Shown here: positions 8,075 to 15,454 of the stretch, piece by piece
Numbering within the stretch: position 1 is the first letter of the stretch
Layout of the letters: each line of letters begins with the position of its first letter
DNA from: a virus
IMG/VR virus record: IMGVR_UViG_3300031857_001262
Location: 1 to 25,266 of that record
Length of the DNA stretch: 25,266 nucleotides
Strand: one strand, 5' to 3'
Translations under genes and position numbers: made by a program
The notes under the pieces: model-generated
The model's input: only the letters and a program-made list of their open reading frames with translations
Database searches by the model: none
Told to the model about the DNA's origin: nothing

Positions 8075-8544
8075 ACGACAACTCCGGCCAGATCCTCGCC
8101 GGTTACCAAACCCGCAGCGCCGAAATCACAGCCGCTGGCAACGAAGCCCTCACCAAAGGTATCGTCTCCGGTGTAACCAGCGCCATTGGTGGCATTGCCG
8201 GAGCCTACACGCAAAGCCGCATGCAAGCCGCCGGCGGCAAAGCCTTCAAGGAATTCATGGGCGTTGCCGGACCCTCCATGGGCCTCAAGGACGAGCAGCT
8301 AAAAATGTTCAAAGGCATGAACGACCAAGACGCCTTCCAAATGAGCCAGATGTTCATGCCGGTGGCCCCGTCGATGGTTTCCGCAAACACTTGGGCGCCT
8401 CGCGCAGCCATGCAAAGCCAAAACGCCGTTTACCAAAACCAAGTCCCCGCCAACCAGCAGCCGGTCAGCGCCGGCGGTGGCGGTGGCGGTGCCGCTCCTG
8501 CCGCATCTCCTATGGGCGGCGTGAACTTCAACTTTGTCAACTAA
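8053..8544 (+). CDS. Small virion-like protein with glycine-rich segments
   Basis: A 163-residue protein beginning MPYAPTVNDNSGQ, in the late block. Residues about 33-60 (LTKGIVSGVTSAIGGIAGAY) form a Gly/Ala/Ile segment with GxxxG spacing that could insert in or pack against a membrane. The middle is Met/Phe-rich (MKMFKGMNDQDAFQMSQMFM), and the C-terminus has a (G)5 run and NFNFVN. The start at 8053 overlaps the YkgJ gene by 22 bases and its stop overlaps the next start by one base. The composition and position between the Q-rich virion protein and the giant protein are those of minor podovirus ejection or tail-associated proteins. No family was recognised. Confidence 0.65.
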   Translation: MPYAPTVNDNSGQILAGYQTRSAEITAAGNEALTKGIVSGVTSAIGGIAGAYTQSRMQAAGGKAFKEFMGVAGPSMGLKDEQLKMFKGMNDQDAFQMSQMFMPVAPSMVSANTWAPRAAMQSQNAVYQNQVPANQQPVSAGGGGGGAAPAASPMGGVNFNFVN

Positions 8545-9395
8545 TGAGCGACCAACTTCGACCCGAGGATTTGGATGCGTTTGCCCAAAGCTACGACATC
8601 CCAGGCGCCGTGCGTGAAATGCCTCCGAAGCCCTCCAAAGGCAATAGCTATGACTTTAGTGGTATCGTTGTGCAAAGCCCCGAGGATTTTGCGCGTCTGC
8701 CAGAGTCTCAAAAGCAACTCCTGCGAAATATGAAGCAGGGCATCCAATACACTCCCGAGGCCGCCGCTTCGTTCGTGGAATCTTTCAATCAAAAGCAACT
8801 GGAGCAATCGACGCCGCAAGCCCAGGCCCAACTACAAAAAGCACAGCTTGACATTGAAAAGGCAACAGCAGAAGCGGCACAAATTCAGCAGCGCAAGCAG
8901 GCCGCCTCGTCCGAGATCGCCGGCATGCGCCAGATGCTCGCCGAGCTGAAAGGTCACCCAGGCATGAGCACCTCGGTAGGGGCTAAGGGCATCGAATACA
9001 ATTTCGGAATGGCAAAAGAACCTTACGGCGGAACAAAAGCCGCCGACTTCTACACGCTCCTCGAGCAGGTGCAGGGCGGCACATTCATGCAAGCCTTCGA
9101 CAAACTCAAGGGCGCCGGCCAGATCACCGAGCAGGAAGGCGCAAAAGCCACCGCCGCCATTGCCCGACTCAATGCTAGGCAATCAGAGGAAGGATTTGCA
9201 AAAGCCCTCATGGACTTTGATGGCGTCCTCGCCCAAGCCCAGGCGCGATCCCAACCCACCGCCCCGCAAGCTGCGGCAACCGCTCCCCAAGCAGCCCCGC
9301 AAGCCGCACCGGCACAACCCCAACAACCCGCCACCCGCGTTATCGGCGGACGCACCTTTATCCAACAACCGAATGGCAACTGGATCCCCCGCTAG
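8544..9395 (+). CDS. Virion-associated protein with coiled-coil region and Pro/Gln/Ala-rich tail
   Basis: A 283-residue protein. ATG 8544 overlaps the previous stop by one base and was chosen over an in-frame upstream extension that reads as a basic shadow. The N-terminus MSDQLRPEDLDAF echoes the TEELDAL motif repeated in the following giant protein. Residues about 85-145 (QLEQSTPQAQAQLQKAQLDI onwards) are Glu/Gln/Ala-rich and predict a coiled coil. After a globular-looking middle with TTLLEQVQGG-like helices, the last about 60 residues are Pro/Ala/Gln repeats (PQAAATAPQAAPQAAPAQ) ending in a short GGRTFIQQPNGNWIP motif. Directly upstream of the giant protein, it is likely another ejected or internal virion component. 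No enzyme motif is visible. Confidence 0.65.
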   Translation: MSDQLRPEDLDAFAQSYDIPGAVREMPPKPSKGNSYDFSGIVVQSPEDFARLPESQKQLLRNMKQGIQYTPEAAASFVESFNQKQLEQSTPQAQAQLQKAQLDIEKATAEAAQIQQRKQAASSEIAGMRQMLAELKGHPGMSTSVGAKGIEYNFGMAKEPYGGTKAADFYTLLEQVQGGTFMQAFDKLKGAGQITEQEGAKATAAIARLNARQSEEGFAKALMDFDGVLAQAQARSQPTAPQAAATAPQAAPQAAPAQPQQPATRVIGGRTFIQQPNGNWIPR

Positions 9396-12300
9396 AGAAT
9401 TTACCACCGAGGAACTGGATGCCCTGGCGGCCGCGGAGTTGCCGGCTTGGGATCAGCCTGCACCCGAAGCCACCCCCGCACCTGCCCGTGGGCCCGCCAT
9501 GGGCCCGGTTGCGCAACTAGAGGCCGACCGCGAATACAGCACCGAGGAATTGGATGTTCTCGAAAAATCCACCACCCCGCCGCCTCCAAAAGAATTCACG
9601 ACCGAGGAACTGGACATGGAGGCTGCCCGCCTCTTCGACGATCCGACCTACTCGCCGACCCGCGACGAGTATTTTGAGCTAAAAGCCACCAAGGAACGCC
9701 TCAAGGCCGAAGGCAAGCTGCCGGGCACCGCGGAACTCGCCGCCAAGGCCGTGGGCGGGCTTTTTGTCACCGCCATCGATGCGGTGAACTCCACCGTTTT
9801 CTCTCCTGCCGAAACCCTCGCTCAATCTCCCGCCACGCTCCAGACCGGCATCGGCCGCGCCGCGCTCGGCGCCATGCAGCTCGGCGGCTGGGCCAAAGAA
9901 GCCATCCAAGGCACTCCCAAATACCGAGACGAAGAGACCGGCGAGTTTTTCTTCTACAACAACGAAGTCCAACTCCAGAACGCTCTCGACTCCGGCCGCA
10001 AGCTCCGCCCCACCACCGAGGAAGACCTCAAAGACCACGAGTTTGAGAACTACATCGCCAAAAAAGGCATCGATGCCGAATACCAAGCCCTCGGCGAAAA
10101 GACCGCGCCCACCGAGCTCCTCACGCGCCTCATCACCGGCCGCAACCAGCAGGAGACTCCAAACATCGCGCAGGCCGGCGCACTGGAAATCGTGGCAGAT
10201 CCTACAAATCTCATCCCGCTCGGCGCCGGAGCCAAAACGCTCGGCCTCTCGCGGCTCGGCAAGACCGTCAGCGCCCAAACCGCCGGCGTGATCAGCAAGG
10301 TCGCCGGAGGATTGGCCGATGGCGGCGATGCTTTGGCTGGCCGCTTTGCCGATGTGGTCACCAACACCACCGGCCTCACGCCATCGACCGCTGGCAATGT
10401 GGTAAAAACCCTCACCCGTGCCAGCGTGGGCGGCGGCATCGCCGCTGGCGCATCCGCCTTGGGAGCGCCTCCCGAGGTGGCGGCCACCATTGCCGGATTC
10501 TACCCAGCCTACAAGGCAGGCATCGGCGTGCTGCGCAAGATCGAGACCGGTGCCGGGGCCGCTAAGATCATCCTGCGCGAGTCAGCCGATGCCACCAATG
10601 GGCTCGACCAAGCCGCCCGCGCCGCCGTGCTGGCGAATCCCTCGGTGCCGCAGGTCTTCAAAGAGGTGCTGGAGCGCCCCACCAATTTTGTGCCCATCGA
10701 GAGCACGCCGGCCCGCCTCGCCGCCGAGCAATCCCTCTCTCCGCAGATGCGCGGCCTCATGGGCAAACTCACCAACCCCGCCATCGTGCAATCGGTGCGG
10801 GGAGCCAGCGCCCTTGCAAAGGGCGCCGTGAAAGGCACGGCGATCAACGCCCCTTTCTCCCTGCTCGCAGCCAATGCCGGAGACGACGAAGAAGCCGCCG
10901 CCATGCTCGGTGCCGGTGCTGCCTTTGGCGCTTTAGGAGGCGGGGTGGACCGTTTCACCGGTCTCCAGCAACGCCGCCAGCAGGCTGCCATCAGCGATGT
11001 CTCCCGCATGCTGGTGGATGTGGAACTCGCCGGGGGCGATGTGGGCAAGATGATGTCCACGCAAACGCCCGAGAGCCTCGTCAAGCTCGCCTCGCTCCAA
11101 GGCACCTTCCGCAACGGGTTGGATTTGATTCCGCTGAACGCCACCGACTACAACGCCAATGTCTCGGCCAATGGCGGAGCCGGATCAGCCGGTCTTTTCG
11201 TGCAGGCGCCCGCCGGTCAACGCGCCAAAGTCTACATCAACCTCGATGCGAAACGCCAAGGCATCGAACCGCACGAGTTTGGCCACGCTCTGCTCGCCAG
11301 CGGCGCTCTGGATGGACAGCAAAAATTCGCCGCCCGCGCCTGGGTGGATAAAACCTACGGGGCCGAAGGCATCAAGGCCCGCGCCGCCGAATACGCCAGC
11401 AACATCATCCGCGCCAAAAACGCCGAGGCTTTCCCCGAGGGCAATTTCGAGATCACTCCCACCACGCTCGCGAGCGAGATGGAGAGCCTCACGCAGGGCG
11501 GACTCGCCCGGGGCGACATGGACGGCCTTGATTGGGCCCGCGACGAGATTTTCGCCGAGACATTCGCCAAGGCCAGCGAGACGATGGATTTCAATGCCAT
11601 TCGCCGCGGAGCACCCGCCGGAGGCAATTTCCTCACCTTCGCCGAAGGCATCCTCGGCGCCCAAGCCCGAGCCCTCACCGCCAGCGGCATCCGCATCGAC
11701 GGCCAGACCGGCCGCCCGCTCGACACCCCCGGCAGCCTATTCAAGGAAAACCCACTCCTCGCCACCGACAAGGCGCTCCTCGGCCAGCTCGGCACCTACA
11801 TCAACAACTACCGCCAGTGGGCCAACAACCCAACCCACGAAAAACCCGCCGGCGTCAAGATCGCCCCCAGCGGCCGAGCCAGCGACCTCGCCAACAATCC
11901 CCAGGTCACATTCTACGACCGAGGCGACGGCGTAAAAGCCAACGCCTTCGCCATCCAGGATCCCGTCACCGGCCAAGCCATCCTCCGCGACCAGCGCGAC
12001 CTCAACGCCGAACACGCCAAGCTCAAAGCCCAACTCAAAGCCCTCGGCGGATCCAAGCTCCTCGAGCCAAGCAACCCCGTGCTCGGCCCCAAAAAGACAG
12101 CCGACGGCCGCGTGACCATCCGAGGCAAAACCCTCCCGCAGTCCTTCGACTTCCTCAACGGCTTCATGCCCCACATCCGCAACTTCGCCCGCCAGTTCGA
12201 GCAATTTGGCCAGACAGGCGAAAGCATGCAGGTGCGCTACCACGCCATCGGCAGCGGCGACTCCGGCGCCTTCCAGGTCAAGAAACTCGGCAACCTCGAA

Positions 12301-15063
12301 GCCATCACCCGCGAGGTGCTCCCCTTCGAGTGGCAACTCACCAAGGCCGGAAACCTCAACGCCGTCCTCCTCGACCTCACCCAATTCCGCAACCGCGCCA
12401 TGCGAGGCATCAACGACCGCAACGAAGCCCTCGCCCCCTTCAACTGGGAACTCAGCCAGGTCGAAACCGACCTCAAGCAGTGGATGGATAACCACCGCAA
12501 CAACCTCCCCGGCGAAAACAAAATCGGCACCGCCAAGCGCGACGCCATCAACTCCCTCGTCGGCCTCGCCACCAACTACAACCGAGGCAAAAACCCCCTC
12601 AACGGAGCCTTCGGCCCCGGCAGCGCCATCAAACAATTCCGCCTCGACCGCGTAGACGCCGCCATAGGCACCGGCCGCCAAGGCTTCCACTTCGACTACG
12701 AAAAAGCCAACGGCAACCTCCTCCCCAACATCCCCGCCGCCATGCCGGACTTGTCAAGAGACCTGCCAGGCCAAGCCATGCCGGATATTACAATCACGCC
12801 GGACGAAGCCAAACGGCAGGGATTAGTTGGTCCTCTTTATCATGGAAGCCCTGATTTTAAGGGCCAAAAATTTGATCCCAAATATAGGGCAAGAAATTCC
12901 GGCCTGTCTCGAGGTGGTTTTTCTTTCACCGATAATGTCGAGTCGGCAAAAGGCTATGCTTCCAACAAAATAGATTCCGCGCAGTCCGCAGTAGATTCAG
13001 CAAATGATGTCATGCGAGAGCTCGCAGGCAGAATGGATAACGGATTAAAAGTGGATGGGTTTGCAGACTCTGCCGAGTTGCCAGAATTCAATTCCAGCTA
13101 TGTGGACGACATTGAGAGCTTGGGAGATTATTTCGACGAGATTGCAAACAAGATTCCAAAAGACCTTGGAGATCGCCTTCGTGTTGCCGCAAGCAAAACA
13201 AACGAGCCCGCAAATCCTGTAGTTGTCGAAGCCTTTTTAAGGAATCCAAAAGTCACGGAAATCAATGGCAAAAAACTTTGGGTTACAGAAAATCCAGATG
13301 ACATTTTTGTATCGGGAGTCACTAAGCCGCCCCAAGGCCAAGCCATGCCGGATGCGGTGGCTGGAAGGGCAAAAGACATGCCGATGTCAGCTTTGAAAGT
13401 GTTGCACGCAGATAGTTCGACTCTGCCAAAACCTGATAAAAAGACAACGAACGCCAAGGTGGCATTGCAGTTGGCAGATGCCGCTGAAAAGCATTACGGC
13501 GGCAAAATCACCAGCAGCAATATCACGCCAGAAATCGAGTCTGATCTAATCATCGTAGGATCGGATGAGGCTGAAGCGGCACTTAAAGCAAGCGGCAAAA
13601 ATGCCGCCAACTGGTATTCCACCGCAATCCAAGCGGCTTTGGCTGTAGCCGGAACAATTCATAGGTCTCTTTCGGATTTGAATGTCGCCAAACAAAACAA
13701 ATTCTTTGCCAAGGAAAGCGATCCGGTGAAAGCGGCGCAGTTTGCTCTTAGAATTCCACTGGCAATCACATCGCAAAACATGACCGTGCCGCTCAATGCG
13801 AGATACGCAAACGAGCAGTTCGATATATTTTCAAAAACAGGGAAGTTCGACCCGTCGAAATCTTACGGAGAAAAAGCAAAATCCATCAGCGGGAATCTTC
13901 AATTAGCCAACGACATGATTGATGCCTTTGGCGGAATCACTGCATTAGAGGCATTCGTATCCAAGGAATTTACCGTCCGAGACCTGGAAACCGTAGCGTC
14001 GAAAGCTGCCGGCCGTAAGGTTACAATCGCCGGGCGGAAAGAAGATATGGTCAATGGCGCGGCTATTTTTGGACCAAAAATTGGACAAGGTTTTCTGCAA
14101 AACCTCATGGGCAACTTTGACCCAGTCACTATTGATCTTTGGATGCGCCGAACATGGGGTCGCTGGACAGGCGATGTTGTTGGAGATGGAGTCACCGCCA
14201 CACGGCTTGGCCGAATCATTCAAGAACATCGCAACTCTGGAAGGAAACTCCCTGACTTGATCAAGCGGCTCCGCACCGTGGAAAGAAGCACTGGGGTCAC
14301 AAGCACTGGCAAGCCCAAAAAACCGGAACTCACGGTATCTGAAGATGTGGAGGCTCGCATCGATAATGATCCAGCATTCCGAAAAGAAATTGAAGCGTTC
14401 GCCAAAGAGGCCAATGCAGAATTCCAAGGCTACTACAAACTCATCAGTCAACCCATGTCTATTGATGAAGTAAAACGCATCAACAAGGCATTCCAAGACG
14501 CGCAGGCCAACCAAGACAAGGCTGATAGTATTATCCAAAACGCTTTCACAACGACCGTCCGCAGGCAGCAATCTATCAAAGCCATGCTTGACCAGAAATG
14601 GGATGGCATGTCTCCAGAGCAAAAGAAAAAACTCAACCAAGAAAACCCGCAGAAAGCCATTGCCAAAGATGCCTGGGTGGCAATGCAACACGCGGCACAA
14701 AAAAGGACTGAGGTCCTTCCAAACGAAATCAAAAACGCATTGAAGCCAAACTGGGCTAATGCAGCAAAATCTATTGTTTCCGAACTAAACCCCATCGATA
14801 TCCCATCCGATCTCGACCGCCGCGTTATTAGTCGCGTTGTAAACGGCATTCGAGAAGAAATGGGCCGTCGCGGATACAGCCTCACAAACGCAGATGTCCA
14901 AGCTATTTTGTGGTATCCAGAAAAAGATTTGTGGGCTAAATTACGAGGTGAACAAGAATCAGGTCTCAAACAAAGCTATGACGACGAATTCATCAAAATC
15001 GCAGAAGACCTTGGGCTTGGATCAGAAGCCCGAGAGGTTGCAAACCGAATCAGAGGCTATTGA
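9373..15063 (+). CDS. Giant polyvalent virion protein: HExxH protease motif plus ADP-ribosyltransferase-like module
   Basis: A 1,896-residue protein; ATG 9373 (MATGSPARE) was preferred to an upstream in-frame extension that is shadow coding of the previous gene, and it overlaps that gene by 23 bases. Domains in order: three copies of an E-F/Y-T/S-TEELD motif at residues about 9-16, 54-61 and 74-81; a long Ala-rich helical region with Gly-rich hydrophobic segments about 150-450; a zinc-protease signature HEFGH at 634-638 with candidate third ligand E725 or E729 in DEIFAETFA; an ADP-ribosyltransferase-like segment with LYHGS (H1157) and GGFSFTDN near 1181-1188; and a C-terminal domain containing GNFDPVTIDLWMRRTWGRW near 1575-1595 that I recall from other phage polyvalent proteins. 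Such proteins are packaged and ejected with the DNA. The base composition falls from about 67% G+C (12361-12420) to 42% (13801-13860), so the C-terminal third has a separate origin. Confidence 0.85.
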   Translation: MATGSPAREFTTEELDALAAAELPAWDQPAPEATPAPARGPAMGPVAQLEADREYSTEELDVLEKSTTPPPPKEFTTEELDMEAARLFDDPTYSPTRDEYFELKATKERLKAEGKLPGTAELAAKAVGGLFVTAIDAVNSTVFSPAETLAQSPATLQTGIGRAALGAMQLGGWAKEAIQGTPKYRDEETGEFFFYNNEVQLQNALDSGRKLRPTTEEDLKDHEFENYIAKKGIDAEYQALGEKTAPTELLTRLITGRNQQETPNIAQAGALEIVADPTNLIPLGAGAKTLGLSRLGKTVSAQTAGVISKVAGGLADGGDALAGRFADVVTNTTGLTPSTAGNVVKTLTRASVGGGIAAGASALGAPPEVAATIAGFYPAYKAGIGVLRKIETGAGAAKIILRESADATNGLDQAARAAVLANPSVPQVFKEVLERPTNFVPIESTPARLAAEQSLSPQMRGLMGKLTNPAIVQSVRGASALAKGAVKGTAINAPFSLLAANAGDDEEAAAMLGAGAAFGALGGGVDRFTGLQQRRQQAAISDVSRMLVDVELAGGDVGKMMSTQTPESLVKLASLQGTFRNGLDLIPLNATDYNANVSANGGAGSAGLFVQAPAGQRAKVYINLDAKRQGIEPHEFGHALLASGALDGQQKFAARAWVDKTYGAEGIKARAAEYASNIIRAKNAEAFPEGNFEITPTTLASEMESLTQGGLARGDMDGLDWARDEIFAETFAKASETMDFNAIRRGAPAGGNFLTFAEGILGAQARALTASGIRIDGQTGRPLDTPGSLFKENPLLATDKALLGQLGTYINNYRQWANNPTHEKPAGVKIAPSGRASDLANNPQVTFYDRGDGVKANAFAIQDPVTGQAILRDQRDLNAEHAKLKAQLKALGGSKLLEPSNPVLGPKKTADGRVTIRGKTLPQSFDFLNGFMPHIRNFARQFEQFGQTGESMQVRYHAIGSGDSGAFQVKKLGNLEAITREVLPFEWQLTKAGNLNAVLLDLTQFRNRAMRGINDRNEALAPFNWELSQVETDLKQWMDNHRNNLPGENKIGTAKRDAINSLVGLATNYNRGKNPLNGAFGPGSAIKQFRLDRVDAAIGTGRQGFHFDYEKANGNLLPNIPAAMPDLSRDLPGQAMPDITITPDEAKRQGLVGPLYHGSPDFKGQKFDPKYRARNSGLSRGGFSFTDNVESAKGYASNKIDSAQSAVDSANDVMRELAGRMDNGLKVDGFADSAELPEFNSSYVDDIESLGDYFDEIANKIPKDLGDRLRVAASKTNEPANPVVVEAFLRNPKVTEINGKKLWVTENPDDIFVSGVTKPPQGQAMPDAVAGRAKDMPMSALKVLHADSSTLPKPDKKTTNAKVALQLADAAEKHYGGKITSSNITPEIESDLIIVGSDEAEAALKASGKNAANWYSTAIQAALAVAGTIHRSLSDLNVAKQNKFFAKESDPVKAAQFALRIPLAITSQNMTVPLNARYANEQFDIFSKTGKFDPSKSYGEKAKSISGNLQLANDMIDAFGGITALEAFVSKEFTVRDLETVASKAAGRKVTIAGRKEDMVNGAAIFGPKIGQGFLQNLMGNFDPVTIDLWMRRTWGRWTGDVVGDGVTATRLGRIIQEHRNSGRKLPDLIKRLRTVERSTGVTSTGKPKKPELTVSEDVEARIDNDPAFRKEIEAFAKEANAEFQGYYKLISQPMSIDEVKRINKAFQDAQANQDKADSIIQNAFTTTVRRQQSIKAMLDQKWDGMSPEQKKKLNQENPQKAIAKDAWVAMQHAAQKRTEVLPNEIKNALKPNWANAAKSIVSELNPIDIPSDLDRRVISRVVNGIREEMGRRGYSLTNADVQAILWYPEKDLWAKLRGEQESGLKQSYDDEFIKIAEDLGLGSEAREVANRIRGY
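12768..13353 (+). repeat. 19-bp direct repeats bounding the ADP-ribosyltransferase-like module
   Basis: The 19-mer aggccaagccatgccggat occurs at 12768-12786 and 13335-13353 with no mismatch. It encodes GQAMPD in both places. The distance between copies is 567 bases, exactly 189 codons, so recombination between them would remove or duplicate the module without a frameshift. A shorter related copy (gccatgccgga) is at 12739-12749, giving AAMPD. Confidence 0.9.
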
Positions 15064-15148
15064 GCCACACGAAATCGCTGGCAGCATGACGCCTGCGCAG
15101 ATCAAGGTATTCGCAGCCGAGCTGGCCAAGTTGATGGCGAAAAAGTAG
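14978..15148 (+). CDS. Small hypothetical protein overlapping the end of the giant gene
   Basis: A 56-residue reading frame starting MTTNSSKSQKTLGLDQK and ending TPAQIKVFAAELAKLMAKK. It overlaps the last 86 bases of the giant gene in another frame. The half beyond the overlap looks like a genuine amphipathic helix with Lys/Ala/Leu periodicity (ELAKLMAKK), and the stop TAG is just before the non-coding attP region. No clear Shine-Dalgarno is seen, so a shorter form from the internal ATG (MTPAQIK, 15086) is possible. The frame is open further upstream but that part is shadow. No family was recognised; last late-block gene if real. Confidence 0.4.
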   Translation: MTTNSSKSQKTLGLDQKPERLQTESEAIEPHEIAGSMTPAQIKVFAAELAKLMAKK

Positions 15149-15248
15149 CTTAGTCTACAGCCCCCAAAACCTCTCCGCTCTCGGAGCTGCTCGGACAACA
15201 ACGGGCAACAGCATTCTAACCCGTTGAAAGCAAGCAACGGAATTCCGA
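15149..15248. other. Non-coding left side of attP, with a 6-bp palindrome
   Basis: The stretch between the last late gene and the tRNA fragment holds no gene. It contains the perfect inverted repeat CCGTTG (15221-15226) / CAACGG (15235-15240) separated by eight bases, directly before the tRNA-derived core, and cggacaaca (15192-15200) and cgggcaaca (15202-15210), which recur on the other side of the core. These are candidate protein-binding sites for integrase or excisionase; no promoter was identified. Confidence 0.5.
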
Positions 15249-15302
15249 CTTAAAATCCCTTTTCGCGAAAGCGGAGTGCGGGTTCGAGTCCCGCCGCCGG
15301 CA
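15249..15302 (+). other. attP core: 3' part of a tRNA-Leu(UAA) gene
   Basis: From 15249 the sequence reads ctTAAaatccct, the anticodon loop and 3' anticodon stem of a tRNA-Leu(UAA), then a long class II variable arm (tttcgcgaaagcggag), a perfect T-arm (GCGGG 15278-15282, loop TTCGAGT, CCCGC 15290-15294), the acceptor 3' strand CGCCGGC (15295-15301) and discriminator A at 15302. CCA is not encoded. The 5' half of the tRNA is absent: the bases before the loop (ttccga) do not pair with ATCCC. A tRNA 3' end directly beside a tyrosine integrase gene is the classical attP arrangement; integration would restore a complete host tRNA gene. Confidence 0.85.
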
Positions 15303-15313
15303 GAGGGAGTTAC

Positions 15314-15353
15314 GCCCGCAGAAGCCCATAAAATAAGGCTCTGCGGGCTTTTC
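15314..15353 (+). terminator. Rho-independent terminator after the tRNA fragment
   Basis: The arms gcccgcagaagcc (15314-15326) and ggctctgcgggc (15337-15348) form a GC-rich stem of about 12 bp with one bulge and a ten-base AT loop, followed by TTTT at 15349-15352. It may terminate late transcription before the integrase gene, or be the host tRNA terminator carried with the attachment site. Confidence 0.85.
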
Positions 15354-15454
15354 GTTGCCGGTTGTTGTTGGTGGTTCGCGTTTGTTGCCGTTTGGTTATT
15401 TCTTGCAAAAGTGGGCAACACGGGCAACAGAGTGGGCAACAACTTCTCTCTTTT
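15354..15454. promoter_or_regulatory. Candidate integrase arm-type sites (cgggcaaca repeats) upstream of the integrase
   Basis: The octamer gggcaaca occurs at 15413-15420, 15422-15429 and 15434-15441, and once left of the core at 15203-15210; inverted near-copies (tgttgccg) lie at 15382-15389 and near 15354. Repeats on both sides of an attP core are the pattern of arm-type binding sites recognised by the integrase N-terminal domain. The last copy ends 13 bases before the integrase start, so integrase binding could also control its own expression. Inferred from position and repetition only. Confidence 0.5.

Noticed and set aside
6177-8081. 634-codon open frame on the minus strand
   Set aside because: It is opposite the Q-rich, PAPS-reductase and YkgJ genes, Val/Gly/Ala-biased with no motif, and it crosses three gene boundaries; it results from the C-rich third positions of the + strand genes.
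11532-12491. 319-codon + strand frame inside the giant gene
   Set aside because: Arg/Pro/His-rich frame-shifted shadow of the giant gene; serves as a warning that long alternative frames occur here by codon bias.
15249-15302. Complete tRNA-Leu gene
   Set aside because: The 5' half (acceptor, D-arm and 5' anticodon stem) is missing; only the part expected at attP is present.
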